64,000 nt of DNA, taken from the NCBI GenBank assembly GCA_963798015.1, contig CAWCSA010000024.1:62001-126000 (forward strand), in the 5' to 3' direction. Position 1 is the stretch's first letter; every line of letters begins with the position of its first letter. The translations under genes and the position numbers were made by a program. The notes beneath the pieces are model-generated. The model did no database searches and had not been told where the DNA came from. It saw only the letters and a list, made by a program, of their open reading frames with translations. Shown here in pieces: positions 37,321 through 46,038 of the stretch. Source of the DNA: Roseiarcus sp963798015. Lineage in GTDB: Bacteria > Pseudomonadota > Alphaproteobacteria > Rhizobiales > Beijerinckiaceae.

Positions 37321-37926
37321 CTTAAACAAATGCTGCTTCTCCGCCCATCGCCATCGAGCCGATGGTGCACAGTGTTACCCCTTCGGGTCAACCGCGCTAA
37401 GACGAACAGTCCCGCGCTTGACGTGGTTAACACTGTGCGGCATCGCAATGTGGTCGCTCCCATACCCGCCGGCGCACTCAGCCACGATCCTCTCGAGGGG
37501 GCTCGGAGCCATTCCGTACTGAGTGGGCTCCTTCTTTCAAAAGCCCGGTTCGGACCGTGTCGCCTCCTGCTTGGTGGGATGAATGGCGGCTTTCGGCGAC
37601 GGAATCACCCGGACTTCAAGGCTTGTATGCGATAGCCGCGGCGAAGCGTGCCGCGATGAAAACCGAGACGTGCGAGCAGGCCGGCGGGAGCTGGAATGAG
37701 AACGATCAGCCGAAACATGGGACGACATGGCGAAGGTCATGACGAAACACGTCATGGACAAGCACCCTGTCGTCGGCAAGCCCGCACAATACATGCGCAT
37801 TATCGAGTGTAAGTTTATGTTTTTAGGAGATTGGCCCTCTCGTTTGCGAGCGGCCGCCTCTTTCTCGCGGCGCCGTTCAGTTTCGTGGTCGGTCCGGCGC
37901 GCACGATTTTTTGACCCCCGAACCTT
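37321..37926. other. gene-poor stretch with inverted repeats
   Basis: No convincing gene. It contains an 11-bp inverted repeat GCACAGTGTTA (37367-37377) and TAACACTGTGC (37428-37438) with a 50-base spacer, and a 7-bp hairpin CATGACG-AAACA-CGTCATG (37738-37756). A short frame from 37657 (MKTETCEQAGGSWNEN) has a CxxAGGxW pattern seen in small secreted Cys proteins but no signal peptide; it may be a fragment. Confidence 0.5.
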
Positions 37927-38124
37927 TCACTCAGGAACAGACGGCTTTTGCCGCTCCTGCAGCGCGCGAGCGATTCGATCGTGCAGCCGTTCCAGGACAT
38001 CGACTTTCATTGACACCGAGACATTGTGCTGGCCGTCGATCGCCGTCAGAAATGAGAGAACTGCAATGTTGCCCTCGATCAGGACATCACCGCTTCTCGC
38101 GCTAAATGGCTCTTGGTGTTCCAT
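37927..38124 (-). CDS. conserved small hypothetical protein
   Basis: A 65-residue protein, MEHQEPFSARSGDVLIEGN..., with IAVLSFLTAIDGQHNVSVSMKVDVLERLHDRIARALQERQ. The pattern of a short beta hairpin followed by an amphipathic helix and the codon usage look real. I do not recognise a named family. The inner ATG is preferred over one nine codons upstream. It is not clearly in an operon with the RraA-like gene, which ends 61 bases upstream on the same strand. Confidence 0.5.
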   Translation of the reverse strand: MEHQEPFSARSGDVLIEGNIAVLSFLTAIDGQHNVSVSMKVDVLERLHDRIARALQERQKPSVPE

Positions 38125-38185
38125 GACGGCTCCAATGGTCAAAACGAACATCCCGCTTCGGCCGGGGCCCTAATCGCCACTCCAT

Positions 38186-38869
38186 TCACAGCACGCCGAA
38201 TGTCTCGAACGCTTCCCGCGCGCCCATGCCGTGCCGAATGGCGGTGGCGACCCGGTTCTCCGTCGACGCCTTTTCCAGGGCCGCCTGGATCGCGTCGGCC
38301 GCCACTTCGGAGGGAATGACGAGGACGCCTTCGCGGTCGCCGAAGATGAGGTCGCCGGGCGCTATTCGCACCCCTTCGATTTCAATGCGCACGCGAAAGT
38401 CGATCACTTTGCCGCGCGGCCCCTGATCTTGGGCGTAGAGCCCGCGAGAGAATGTCGGAAAGCCAAGCGCCTCGATGCCCGCCGCATCGCGGACGAAGCC
38501 ATTGAGAACTGCGCCCGCAGCGCGCAAATAGCGGGCGCGGGTGGACATGAGCTCGCCCCAAAACGCGTAGCGAAACGAACCGCCGGTGGCGACATAGACC
38601 TCGTTCGGACGGAGATCGTCGAGCGCCTCGAGCATCAGGCCGAAGGGTTTCGCGTCGGCGCCGGGCGAATGCGAATTTTCGTCGAAAATGTCGGCCTCGA
38701 GGACCGGCATGGCCCGGCCGATCACCTTCATGTCAGGCTTGAGCGGGCCGATGGCCTGCGGCAGGAACTGGCGCCGCCATCCCATCTTATCCAGCACATC
38801 GCCCACGACCGCCGTGAACAGCTTGTCGCGTAGGGTCGAGAAGACGACGTCTTCCTCCATCCTGGGCAT
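38186..38869 (-). CDS. RraA-like / HMG aldolase family protein
   Basis: A 227-residue protein of the RraA fold. VVGDVLDKMGWRRQFLPQAIGPL, DEALLD-like LEALDDLRPNEVYVATGG, the central GAVLNGFVRDAAGIEALGFPTFSRGLYAQD and the metal/phosphate region GDLIFGDREGVLVIP are seen. Members act as 4-hydroxy-4-methyl-2-oxoglutarate/oxaloacetate aldolases or as RNase E regulators; the R-D pair in GFVRDAAG favours the aldolase-like group. The start is taken at the ATG preceded by AGGAGGAAAG rather than the ATG five codons upstream, because the Shine-Dalgarno lies between them. Confidence 0.82.
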   Translation of the reverse strand: MPRMEEDVVFSTLRDKLFTAVVGDVLDKMGWRRQFLPQAIGPLKPDMKVIGRAMPVLEADIFDENSHSPGADAKPFGLMLEALDDLRPNEVYVATGGSFRYAFWGELMSTRARYLRAAGAVLNGFVRDAAGIEALGFPTFSRGLYAQDQGPRGKVIDFRVRIEIEGVRIAPGDLIFGDREGVLVIPSEVAADAIQAALEKASTENRVATAIRHGMGAREAFETFGVL

Positions 38870-38920
38870 CTTTCCTCCTGGCATGAGCGGCGGCGAAACC
38901 TGGAGTCTTCTTGGGGCAAA

Positions 38921-38943
38921 AGCAGCTCTATCAGCTGAGCTAC
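38921..38943 (-). other. tRNA-like D-arm fragment
   Basis: The minus strand reads GTAGCTCAGCTGATAGAGC, a near-perfect tRNA D-arm (GCTC-loop-GAGC). What follows does not form a proper anticodon arm, and no T arm or acceptor 3' half is found, so this is a fragment or a chance match and not a tRNA gene. It lies in the gap between the RraA-like gene and parB. Confidence 0.25.
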
Positions 38944-39037
38944 GCTATGTCAGGTTGTGTAAAGACGGAACGCTCCGCGCGCGCCCTGGGTCGACGGCCG
39001 GACGCAGCGCAGGCCGCCAGTTCGCGCAGCGCGCGAG

Positions 39038-39922
<885 letters not shown>

Positions 39923-39940
39923 GGATCTCTCCCGTAGTTC

Positions 39941-40786
39941 TTAAGCGGCGCGCCAGCGACCCTCGCGCCGGATGACCTCGGACGCGAGCTTCAGATAGGC
40001 TTGGCTGCCGGCGCATTTGAGATCGTAAAGCAGCGCCGGCTTGCCATGCGAAGGCGCTTCGGACAGGCGGACATTGCGGGGAATGACCGTCTCGTAAACC
40101 TTGTCGCCCATATAGGCGCGCACGTCCGCAACCACCTGGCCGGCGAGGCTGTTGCGGGGGTCGTACATGGTCAGCACCACGCCGTGAATCGTGAGCCCCG
40201 GGTTGAGCGTGCTGCGAACCTGCTCGACTGTGGTCAGGAGCTGGGACAGGCCCTCAAGGGCGAAGAATTCGCACTGCAGCGGTACGACAACCGCGTCGGC
40301 GGCGGCGAGCGCGTTGATGGTGAGAAGGTTCAGGGACGGCGGGCAATCCACGAGCACATAAGTGACTCTTTCCGGATCATCCGCGCTCGAGGCGCCATAG
40401 GCGCGAAGCGCGTCGCGCAATTTATAGGAGCGGTTGGAATGGCCGGCGATCTCAAGTTCGACGCCGAGAAGATCCATGGTCGAGGGCGCGATCAACAGGC
40501 GCGGCACCGAGGTCGGAATGATGACCTCGCGCAGCGTCTTCTCGCCGACCAGCATCTCGTAGCTCGACGTGGTTCGAGCGCTCCGATTGATGCCGAGCCC
40601 GGTCGAGGCGTTGCCCTGGGGATCGAGATCCAGGATCAGCACGCGCTCTCCTATCGCGGCGAGCGCCGTTCCAAGGTTGATCGCGGTGGTCGTCTTGCCC
40701 ACGCCGCCCTTCTGGTTCGCGAGGGCGAAAACGCGAAGTCGCGCGACGCCGTCAGGCTCGCGAACGAGGGGCTCCGTCTCGGTCAT
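39941..40786 (-). CDS. parA: chromosome partitioning ATPase ParA
   Basis: A 281-residue deviant Walker ATPase. FALANQKGGVGKTTTAINLGTALA is the P-loop, LILDLDPQGNASTGLG the A' box, and VLVDCPPSLNLLTINAL the Walker B. It forms the nucleoid-bound gradient that moves ParB-parS complexes. Start taken at the ATG three codons inside the longest frame, which opens with TTG. It follows rsmG closely on the same strand, the usual gidB-parA-parB order. Confidence 0.97.
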   Translation of the reverse strand: MTETEPLVREPDGVARLRVFALANQKGGVGKTTTAINLGTALAAIGERVLILDLDPQGNASTGLGINRSARTTSSYEMLVGEKTLREVIIPTSVPRLLIAPSTMDLLGVELEIAGHSNRSYKLRDALRAYGASSADDPERVTYVLVDCPPSLNLLTINALAAADAVVVPLQCEFFALEGLSQLLTTVEQVRSTLNPGLTIHGVVLTMYDPRNSLAGQVVADVRAYMGDKVYETVIPRNVRLSEAPSHGKPALLYDLKCAGSQAYLKLASEVIRREGRWRAA

Positions 40787-40798
40787 GGCGTTCAAGTC

Positions 40799-41458
40799 TC
40801 AGCCTCGGCGAATACGCAGGATCGCGGCCTTGGGGACGACGATGCTCGGAAGCGTTTCGATTGCATAAGCCGTCGCCTCAGGCAGCGCCGCGATTTGGTC
40901 CTTAGCTGATTCGCCGCGCGGAAACACGGCAATTGCCCCGCGCTCCATCCAGGGTCTCGCCAATTTGAGCGTAAGCGGCAAGGGGGCGAAGGCTCGCGCG
41001 GTCACGGCGTCCACAGTTCCGAGGCTTTCGGGGTCGATGGCTTCGACACGCACGGGGTGAATTGCCGCCGCTGCGCCGGTGGCGCGGGCTGCTTCGCGGA
41101 GGAAGGCGCATTTCCGTCCTTCGCTCTCGATGCAATGGACGATAGCGCCGGGAACGTCCGCGAGCTGAATGGCGATCACGAGGCCCGGGAAACCTGCGCC
41201 GGAGCCCAGGTCGACCCAACGTTTGGCCTCCGGCGCGAGCGCGGTGAGCTGGGCCGAATCGGCGATATGGCGGGTCCACACAGAGGGGAAGGTCGAATTG
41301 GAGATGAGGTTAGTCTTATGCCGCCATCGATCGAGCAGTTCGACGAAGACCGCGAGCCGATCCTCTGTTTCACGTGAAACAGGCACGAGGCGGAGAGCGG
41401 CCCGGCGATCGTCTTCGAGTTGGTCAGCCAAAGCGTCGTTTGACGGCGGCCGGCTCAT
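40799..41458 (-). CDS. rsmG: 16S rRNA (guanine527-N7)-methyltransferase RsmG
   Basis: A 219-residue SAM-dependent methyltransferase. The SAM loop is WVDLGSGAGFPGLVIAI, followed by DAVTARAFAPL and the C-terminal FPRGESAKDQI. It modifies G527 of 16S rRNA. A perfect parS site is embedded in its codons (VPVSRETED), a known arrangement in alphaproteobacteria as far as I recall. Upstream are mnmG and a palindromic repeat. Confidence 0.95.
   Translation of the reverse strand: MSRPPSNDALADQLEDDRRAALRLVPVSRETEDRLAVFVELLDRWRHKTNLISNSTFPSVWTRHIADSAQLTALAPEAKRWVDLGSGAGFPGLVIAIQLADVPGAIVHCIESEGRKCAFLREAARATGAAAAIHPVRVEAIDPESLGTVDAVTARAFAPLPLTLKLARPWMERGAIAVFPRGESAKDQIAALPEATAYAIETLPSIVVPKAAILRIRRG
41366..41381. 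promoter_or_regulatory. parS centromere site within rsmG
   Basis: TGTTTCACGTGAAACA is a perfect 16-bp palindrome identical to the consensus parS bound by chromosomal ParB. It encodes part of the VSRET peptide of RsmG and lies 1.4 kb from parB. Confidence 0.95.
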
Positions 41459-41480
41459 ACGAAATCCGGTTGATCGGCTC

Positions 41481-41588
41481 TGTCATTCCCGGCAGACCGG
41501 AGGTCTGACCGGGAATCTGGCCATCCCAACGACGGCTGATGGCGCCCTGGATTCCCAGTCGGCCGCGGTGCGGGCGTCGGGAATGACA
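41481..41588. repeat. palindromic intergenic repeat (TGTCATTCCCG type)
   Basis: The rsmG-mnmG gap begins TGTCATTCCCGGCAGACC and closes with GGGAATGACA, enclosing CCCTGGATTCCCAG and other short inverted segments. The outer arms are inverted copies of each other. It belongs to the same broad class as the element at 45.3 kb. Confidence 0.7.
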
Positions 41589-41615
41589 ACGGGAATCGAT
41601 CAGGCAGATTCGGTA

Positions 41616-43496
41616 TCACGTCCCGACGGGGAGCTGGCTGCGGCCGGAGGACCGTTCGACCTTCCGCGCGTGGGCGGCGATGAGCGCCAACGCTGCAGGG
41701 GTCACGCCTTCGATGCGCCGGGCTTGGCCAAGGCTGACGGGGCGGACGGCGATGAACTTCATCTTGATCTCGTTGGAGAGGCCCGACAGCCGGGAATAGT
41801 CGAGATCGGCGGGCAGGGCCGCTGAATCATCGCGGCGATAGCGGGCGACATCCTCGGCCTGGCGGTTGAGATAAACCGAGTATTTCGCGTCCGCTTCGAT
41901 CCGCCGAACAAGGTGAGCCGGGATATCGGCAAGCTGAGGCCACATGCCCGCAAGAACAGAGAGCGGAAACTGGGCTTGCGCCGCAAGCTCGAAGGCCGAG
42001 CGGCGGGCGCCGTCGCGATTGACGATAAGGCCGTGCGCCTCGAGCTCCCGCGGCGTGGCGGTCGCGGTCTTGAGCATGGCCCGGGAGCCGTCCAGCTGGT
42101 CGCGGACTTGCGCGTAGATCCGCGCCCGCTCGGCGCCAACGCAGCCAAGCGCAATCCCCTTCGCCGTCAAACGCTCGTCGGCATTGTCAGCCCTGAGCGA
42201 CAGCCGAAACTCGGCCCGTGAGGTGAACATGCGATAAGGCTCGGTGACGCCGTGAGTGGTCAGATCGTCGATCATCACGCCCAGATACGACTCCGCCCGG
42301 TCGAACGTCGCCAGCGCGTGCCCGCTCGCCTTGCGCGCGGCGTTGATGCCCGCGACCACGCCTTGCGCCGCCGCCTCTTCATAGCCGGTCGTGCCGTTGA
42401 TCTGTCCGGCCAGGAACAGGCCGCCGAGCCGGCGCGCTTCCAGCGTCGGATCGAGCCCGCGCGGGTCGATATAATCATATTCGATCGCGTAGCCGGGACG
42501 CAGGATACGCGCATGCTCGAGGCCCGGAATCGTCGCCACGAGCGCGCGCTGAATCTCCTCGGGCAGCGAGGTCGAAATGCCGTTCGGATAGACGGTCGGA
42601 TCGTCGACGCCCTCCGGCTCGAGAAAAATCTGATGGCTGTCGCGATCGGCGAAGCGGATCACTTTGTCCTCGATCGACGGACAATAGCGCGGGCCGCGCC
42701 CGGAGATCGCGCCCGAATAGACGGCGGAAAGATGCGCATCCGCGCGAATGATGCGATGGGTCTCGGTGGTGGTGCGGGTGATGTGGCACGGGAGCTGCGT
42801 CGCGGTGATCCCAGTCGTCAGCGAGGAGAAGAATTCGGGCTCGGAATCGCCGTGCTGGATTTCCAGCTGGTCCCAGTCGATTGTCGAGCCGTCAAGCCGA
42901 GGCGGCGTTCCAGTCTTGAGTCGGCCAAGCGCAAAGCCGGCGCTGTCCAGGCTTTGCGCGAGCGAGATCGAGGGTGGATCGCCGAAACGCCCGGCCGGCG
43001 TCCGCTGGTCGCCGAGGTGGATCACACCGCGAAGAAACGTTCCTGTGGTGAGGACAACGGCGCCGCAGGCGATCGCGCGGCCGTCAGCGAGCTGAATTCC
43101 GGTGACGGCGCCGGCGTCGGAGACGATCCGAGCCGCCTCCCCCTCGACGACGCTCAGGTTCGCAGTTTCGGCGATGAGCGCCTGCATGGCGCGCCGGTAG
43201 AGCTTCCGGTCGGCCTGGGCTCGCGGCCCCTGAACTGCGGGGCCTTTGCGGCGATTGAGGACGCGAAATTGAATGCCTGCCGCATCAGCGGCGCGCGCCA
43301 TCACCCCGTCCAGAGAGTCGATCTCGCGCACCAGATGGCCCTTGCCCAGACCGCCGATTGCCGGGTTGCAGGACATTTCGCCGATTGTCGCGAAACGGTG
43401 CGTAACGAGCGCCGTCGCGGCGCCACAGCGGGCGGCCGCCGCTGCGGCTTCGCATCCCGCATGCCCCCCGCCAATGACAACGACGTCAAACTTCAT
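41616..43496 (-). CDS. mnmG: tRNA U34 carboxymethylaminomethyl synthase subunit MnmG
   Basis: A 626-residue FAD protein. It opens MKFDVVVIGGGHAGCEAAAAAARCGA (dinucleotide fold) and contains NPAIGGLGKGHLVREIDSLDG, GTFLRGVIHLGD, RYCPSIEDKV and GYIDPRGLDPT-like YDYIDPRGLDPTLE, and TTGYEEAAAQG. With MnmE it modifies the wobble uridine of several tRNAs. The C-terminal helical domain ends with RIEGVTPAALALIAAHARK. Order mnmE-mnmG-rsmG is conserved. Confidence 0.97.
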   Translation of the reverse strand: MKFDVVVIGGGHAGCEAAAAAARCGAATALVTHRFATIGEMSCNPAIGGLGKGHLVREIDSLDGVMARAADAAGIQFRVLNRRKGPAVQGPRAQADRKLYRRAMQALIAETANLSVVEGEAARIVSDAGAVTGIQLADGRAIACGAVVLTTGTFLRGVIHLGDQRTPAGRFGDPPSISLAQSLDSAGFALGRLKTGTPPRLDGSTIDWDQLEIQHGDSEPEFFSSLTTGITATQLPCHITRTTTETHRIIRADAHLSAVYSGAISGRGPRYCPSIEDKVIRFADRDSHQIFLEPEGVDDPTVYPNGISTSLPEEIQRALVATIPGLEHARILRPGYAIEYDYIDPRGLDPTLEARRLGGLFLAGQINGTTGYEEAAAQGVVAGINAARKASGHALATFDRAESYLGVMIDDLTTHGVTEPYRMFTSRAEFRLSLRADNADERLTAKGIALGCVGAERARIYAQVRDQLDGSRAMLKTATATPRELEAHGLIVNRDGARRSAFELAAQAQFPLSVLAGMWPQLADIPAHLVRRIEADAKYSVYLNRQAEDVARYRRDDSAALPADLDYSRLSGLSNEIKMKFIAVRPVSLGQARRIEGVTPAALALIAAHARKVERSSGRSQLPVGT

Positions 43497-43521
43497 CTTA
43501 TGCCCATTTCACCTGGGCGCG

Positions 43522-43622
43522 GCGCCCCTCATCCGGCCCTTCGAGCCACCTTCTCCCGGAGGGAGAGGGGCCATTGCGCCCCCTCTCCCTCGGGGCGAGG
43601 GTTGGGGTGAGGGGCCCTTGAA
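43522..43622. repeat. palindromic repeat between mnmG and mnmE
   Basis: CCCTCATCCGGCCCTTCGAG and CCACCTTCTCCCGGAGGG open this block, and CCCTCTCCCTCGGGGCGAGGG and GGTGAGGGG close it. It shares words with the insert in hrpB and the block near 35.0 kb. The second parS site lies 50 bases further on. Confidence 0.7.
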
Positions 43623-43671
43623 CGAGCGAGATTCGACTCATTTTCATCGCTCTTCGTCTTAGGCGCTGGCC

Positions 43672-43687
43672 TGTTTCACGTGAAACA
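43672..43687. promoter_or_regulatory. parS centromere site between mnmG and mnmE
   Basis: A second perfect TGTTTCACGTGAAACA, 2.3 kb from the first, in the short intergenic gap just downstream of the mnmE stop codon. With the site in rsmG it makes a two-site centromere cluster next to parAB. Confidence 0.95.
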
Positions 43688-43702
43688 TGAACAATTCGCC
43701 TC

Positions 43703-45259
43703 CTATTTCCCAACACACAGACGCGCAAAAATCTCGCCCAGTACGTCCTCGACCCCGATGCGCCCGACTATGCGATCCATTGCCGACGCCGCGCGTCGAA
43801 GATCCTCGGCGATCAATTCCGGCTCCGCTGCCTCCGGCGCAAGCGCCGAAGCCAGCGCTTGGCGCGCCTCCTGAAAACCGCGCCGGTGCCTTTCAAGCGT
43901 CAACAAAGCCGGCTCGTGCGAAGACATGCGCTCTTCGGCCAGATCGGCAATGGCGTCAAGCAGCCGGTCGATCCCCGCTCCGGTTTTCGCCGATATGGCA
44001 AGGCTTGCCGTATCTTCCGCCGGCGCGGCGCCCGGCTCCCAAGCGCCATTCGATGAGGCCGCCGCGCGAGTCGACTCTCCTCCCCCCTTGTGAGGGAGGC
44101 TGGGAGGGGGGTCGGGCCGGCGCCTCCCGTTTCCTGTGGTGTCAACTCCAATCGGGCCACTCAGTGTTCCATGGTCGGCGCGACCCCCCACCGCATCCCG
44201 CCCCCGCAGGGGGGGCGGGGGCGCCAGAGGCGGTGGTAGTTTCTTCTCTGGTGGAGAGTCACCTAAAAGATCGATCTTGGTGCGGACGTCCAGAATAGGA
44301 CTACCCAGGCTCTGCGCCTGACTGTCTTCGCCGTCGCTCAGCCACAAGGTCAGGTCCGCGCTCTTGGCTTTGCGACGCGCTCTTGCGACGCCTTCCTGTT
44401 CGATCGGATCACGGGCGTCGCGAATCCCCGCCGTGTCGAAGAGAATAACGGGGTAACCGCGCAGATCGAGGAACACCTCGATCAAGTCCCGGGTCGTTCC
44501 CGGGATTGGCGACGTAATCGCGACATCGCGGCCGGCAAGCGCGTTCATCAGCGTCGACTTGCCGACATTGGGAGGCCCGGCGATCACGACGGTAAAGCCG
44601 TCTCGCAGGCGTTGGGCCGAGTCCGCAGTCGCGAGCGCCCGGTCGATCCGTTCGATCGCCGCCCCCGCCGCGCGCCTGACCGATTCAAGCGTGAAATCCG
44701 AGGCGTCCTCGACATCGGTGAAATCAATCTGCGTTTCGACCGCCGCCATGGCCTCGAGGAGGCTCAGGCGAATCGCCTCGCACTCGCGGCTGAGCGCCCC
44801 GCCGGCGATGCGCTGAGCCTGTCGCCGCTGTGCCTCGGTTTCGGCTTCGACCAAACCAGCGATCCCCTCCACCTCGGAAAGGTCGATCTTCCCGTTCATG
44901 AACGCGCGCCAGGCGAATTCCCCGGGCTCGGCCGGCCGCAGTCCGGGCACGAGCCCCAATGCCCGGACGACCGCGGACGTGACCGCCCGTCCGCCGGTGA
45001 CGCTGATCTCCGCTATCTCCTCGCCGGTGAAGCTGCGGGGCGCCTGAAACCGGGTGATCAACGCGCGGTCGAGCGGTTCCTGAGACTGAGGATGTCTCAA
45101 CGTTCGCAGGACAGCGCGGCGGTCGGGAAACTCAGCCCCAGGCGCGATTGTCTTGAGCGCCTCCGAACAGCCGGGACCGGATATGCGCACAACCGTGATT
45201 GCGGCTCGGCCGACGCCAGAGGCGGGCGCGAAGATCGTGTCGTGATTGTTGGCGAACAT
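43703..45259 (-). CDS. mnmE: tRNA modification GTPase MnmE, with insertion
   Basis: A 518-residue protein, about 60 longer than usual. The folate-binding N-terminal domain, RAFMNGKIDLSEVEG, G1 GPPNVGKSTLMNALAG, G2/G3 TTRDLIEVFLD and DTAGIRD are all present; the NKxD position reads TKID, and SAKTG (about 420) is G5. The C-terminus ends FARLCVGK with the functional Cys of the CxGK motif. Residues about 334-396, between TKID and SAKTG, are Pro/Gly/Arg rich and come from an inserted repeat bounded by an 8-bp inverted repeat. The essential G-domain motifs stay in frame, so the protein is probably functional. Confidence 0.93.
   Translation of the reverse strand: MFANNHDTIFAPASGVGRAAITVVRISGPGCSEALKTIAPGAEFPDRRAVLRTLRHPQSQEPLDRALITRFQAPRSFTGEEIAEISVTGGRAVTSAVVRALGLVPGLRPAEPGEFAWRAFMNGKIDLSEVEGIAGLVEAETEAQRRQAQRIAGGALSRECEAIRLSLLEAMAAVETQIDFTDVEDASDFTLESVRRAAGAAIERIDRALATADSAQRLRDGFTVVIAGPPNVGKSTLMNALAGRDVAITSPIPGTTRDLIEVFLDLRGYPVILFDTAGIRDARDPIEQEGVARARRKAKSADLTLWLSDGEDSQAQSLGSPILDVRTKIDLLGDSPPEKKLPPPLAPPPPLRGRDAVGGRADHGTLSGPIGVDTTGNGRRRPDPPPSLPHKGGGESTRAAASSNGAWEPGAAPAEDTASLAISAKTGAGIDRLLDAIADLAEERMSSHEPALLTLERHRRGFQEARQALASALAPEAAEPELIAEDLRRAASAMDRIVGRIGVEDVLGEIFARLCVGK
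44073..44260. repeat. repeat element inserted in frame within mnmE
   Basis: A 188-bp block bounded by GACTCTCC (44073-44080) and GGAGAGTC (44253-44260). It contains CCCCCTTGTGAGGGAGGC and CGCCCCCGCAGGGGGGGCGG, words typical of intergenic palindromic repeats in this group. It lengthens MnmE by about 63 residues inside the G domain without breaking the frame. Confidence 0.75.
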
Positions 45260-45310
45260 GGGCCGGTCGCTCTAAAGCAACGCGTTCAAATTGAAACACG
45301 GCCGCCTCTC

Positions 45311-45386
45311 CTGTCATTCCCGCGCAAGCGGGAATCCAGAATATTGGCAAAGGCTTGCTGGATGCCCGCTTTCGTGGGCATGACAG
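45311..45386. repeat. palindromic intergenic repeat (TGTCATTCCCGC type)
   Basis: The 194-base gap upstream of mnmE holds CTGTCATTCCCGCGCAAGC and, as its inverted end, CCCGCTTTCGTGGGCATGACAG. Inner arms GGAATCCAGAA and TTGCTGGATGCC pair partly. The rest of the gap shows nothing. Confidence 0.75.
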
Positions 45387-45453
45387 ACGACGGCGTTTGG
45401 CTGATAGCACTTTGTGCTAGCCAGTTCGAGCGGCGGGCGGCTGCCGGTTTGCG

Positions 45454-45951
45454 TCAGTCTCGCGTCGGAGCAGCGGCCGGCAATTCGCTGACTGCGCCCG
45501 AATGTGCGGGGGCGGAGGTCGCCTGCTTCCAGGGCGGCGTGCACACAACATACTGATCCGCAATCGCTTCGTGATCGCCCTGCTTTTCACGCTGGAAATA
45601 AAGATAGCAAATGCTGAGCCCGCCGGTGCGATAATCGACGCGAAACACGCCGCCTTCCTGTTCGTGACGCGTCGCGATCAGCCCATAGTCGCTGGGCTCC
45701 TGCTTCGTCGCGCCGTCGCCGCTGCGATAGCAGGAGGTGACGCCGAACGCGCCCGGGCCGACATCGGGCCGCCCCGGATTGTGAGCGAACTGGCAGGCGA
45801 TGACATCGCCCGACAATTTGTCGAGGCGGTAGACCAGCGACAGGTTGATTTGCGGCGCGGCGAGAAACTCATATTGGGCAGCTTCAGCGCCCGTCGCAAA
45901 GAGGCACGCGGCGACCACCGCAAACCCAAAACTTGAAGCTTTCGCCAACAT
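45454..45951 (-). CDS. hypothetical periplasmic protein
   Basis: A 165-residue secreted protein. A signal peptide MLAKASSFGFAVVAACLFATGAEAA precedes a mature part with YEFLAAPQINLSLVYRLDKLSGDVIACQF, FGVTSCYRSGDGAT, GLSICYLYF and YVVCTPP; four Cys could make two disulfides. The tail is Ala/Pro/Ser rich. I do not recognise a family. The inner ATG is chosen because it starts the signal peptide; nine more codons are possible upstream. Confidence 0.72.
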   Translation of the reverse strand: MLAKASSFGFAVVAACLFATGAEAAQYEFLAAPQINLSLVYRLDKLSGDVIACQFAHNPGRPDVGPGAFGVTSCYRSGDGATKQEPSDYGLIATRHEQEGGVFRVDYRTGGLSICYLYFQREKQGDHEAIADQYVVCTPPWKQATSAPAHSGAVSELPAAAPTRD

Positions 45952-46038
45952 TTCTGACCTCTGCGAAACGCAAATCACGGGAGGTCAACATGGCGCCGAG
46001 CGTCTTCACAAATCGTTAAGGCTAACGGAAAATTACCG

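Noticed and set aside
37105..37635. Plus-strand gene opposite the DUF3574 remnant
   Set aside because: It is the complement of the pseudogene frames and has no family features.
38921..38990. tRNA gene between the RraA-like gene and parB
   Set aside because: Only the D arm matches; anticodon stem, T arm and acceptor pairing fail, so it is kept only as a fragment.
42252..43610. Long plus-strand frame (452 codons) opposite mnmG
   Set aside because: Shadow frame of a clearly identified gene in high-GC DNA; no motif and no ribosome-binding site.
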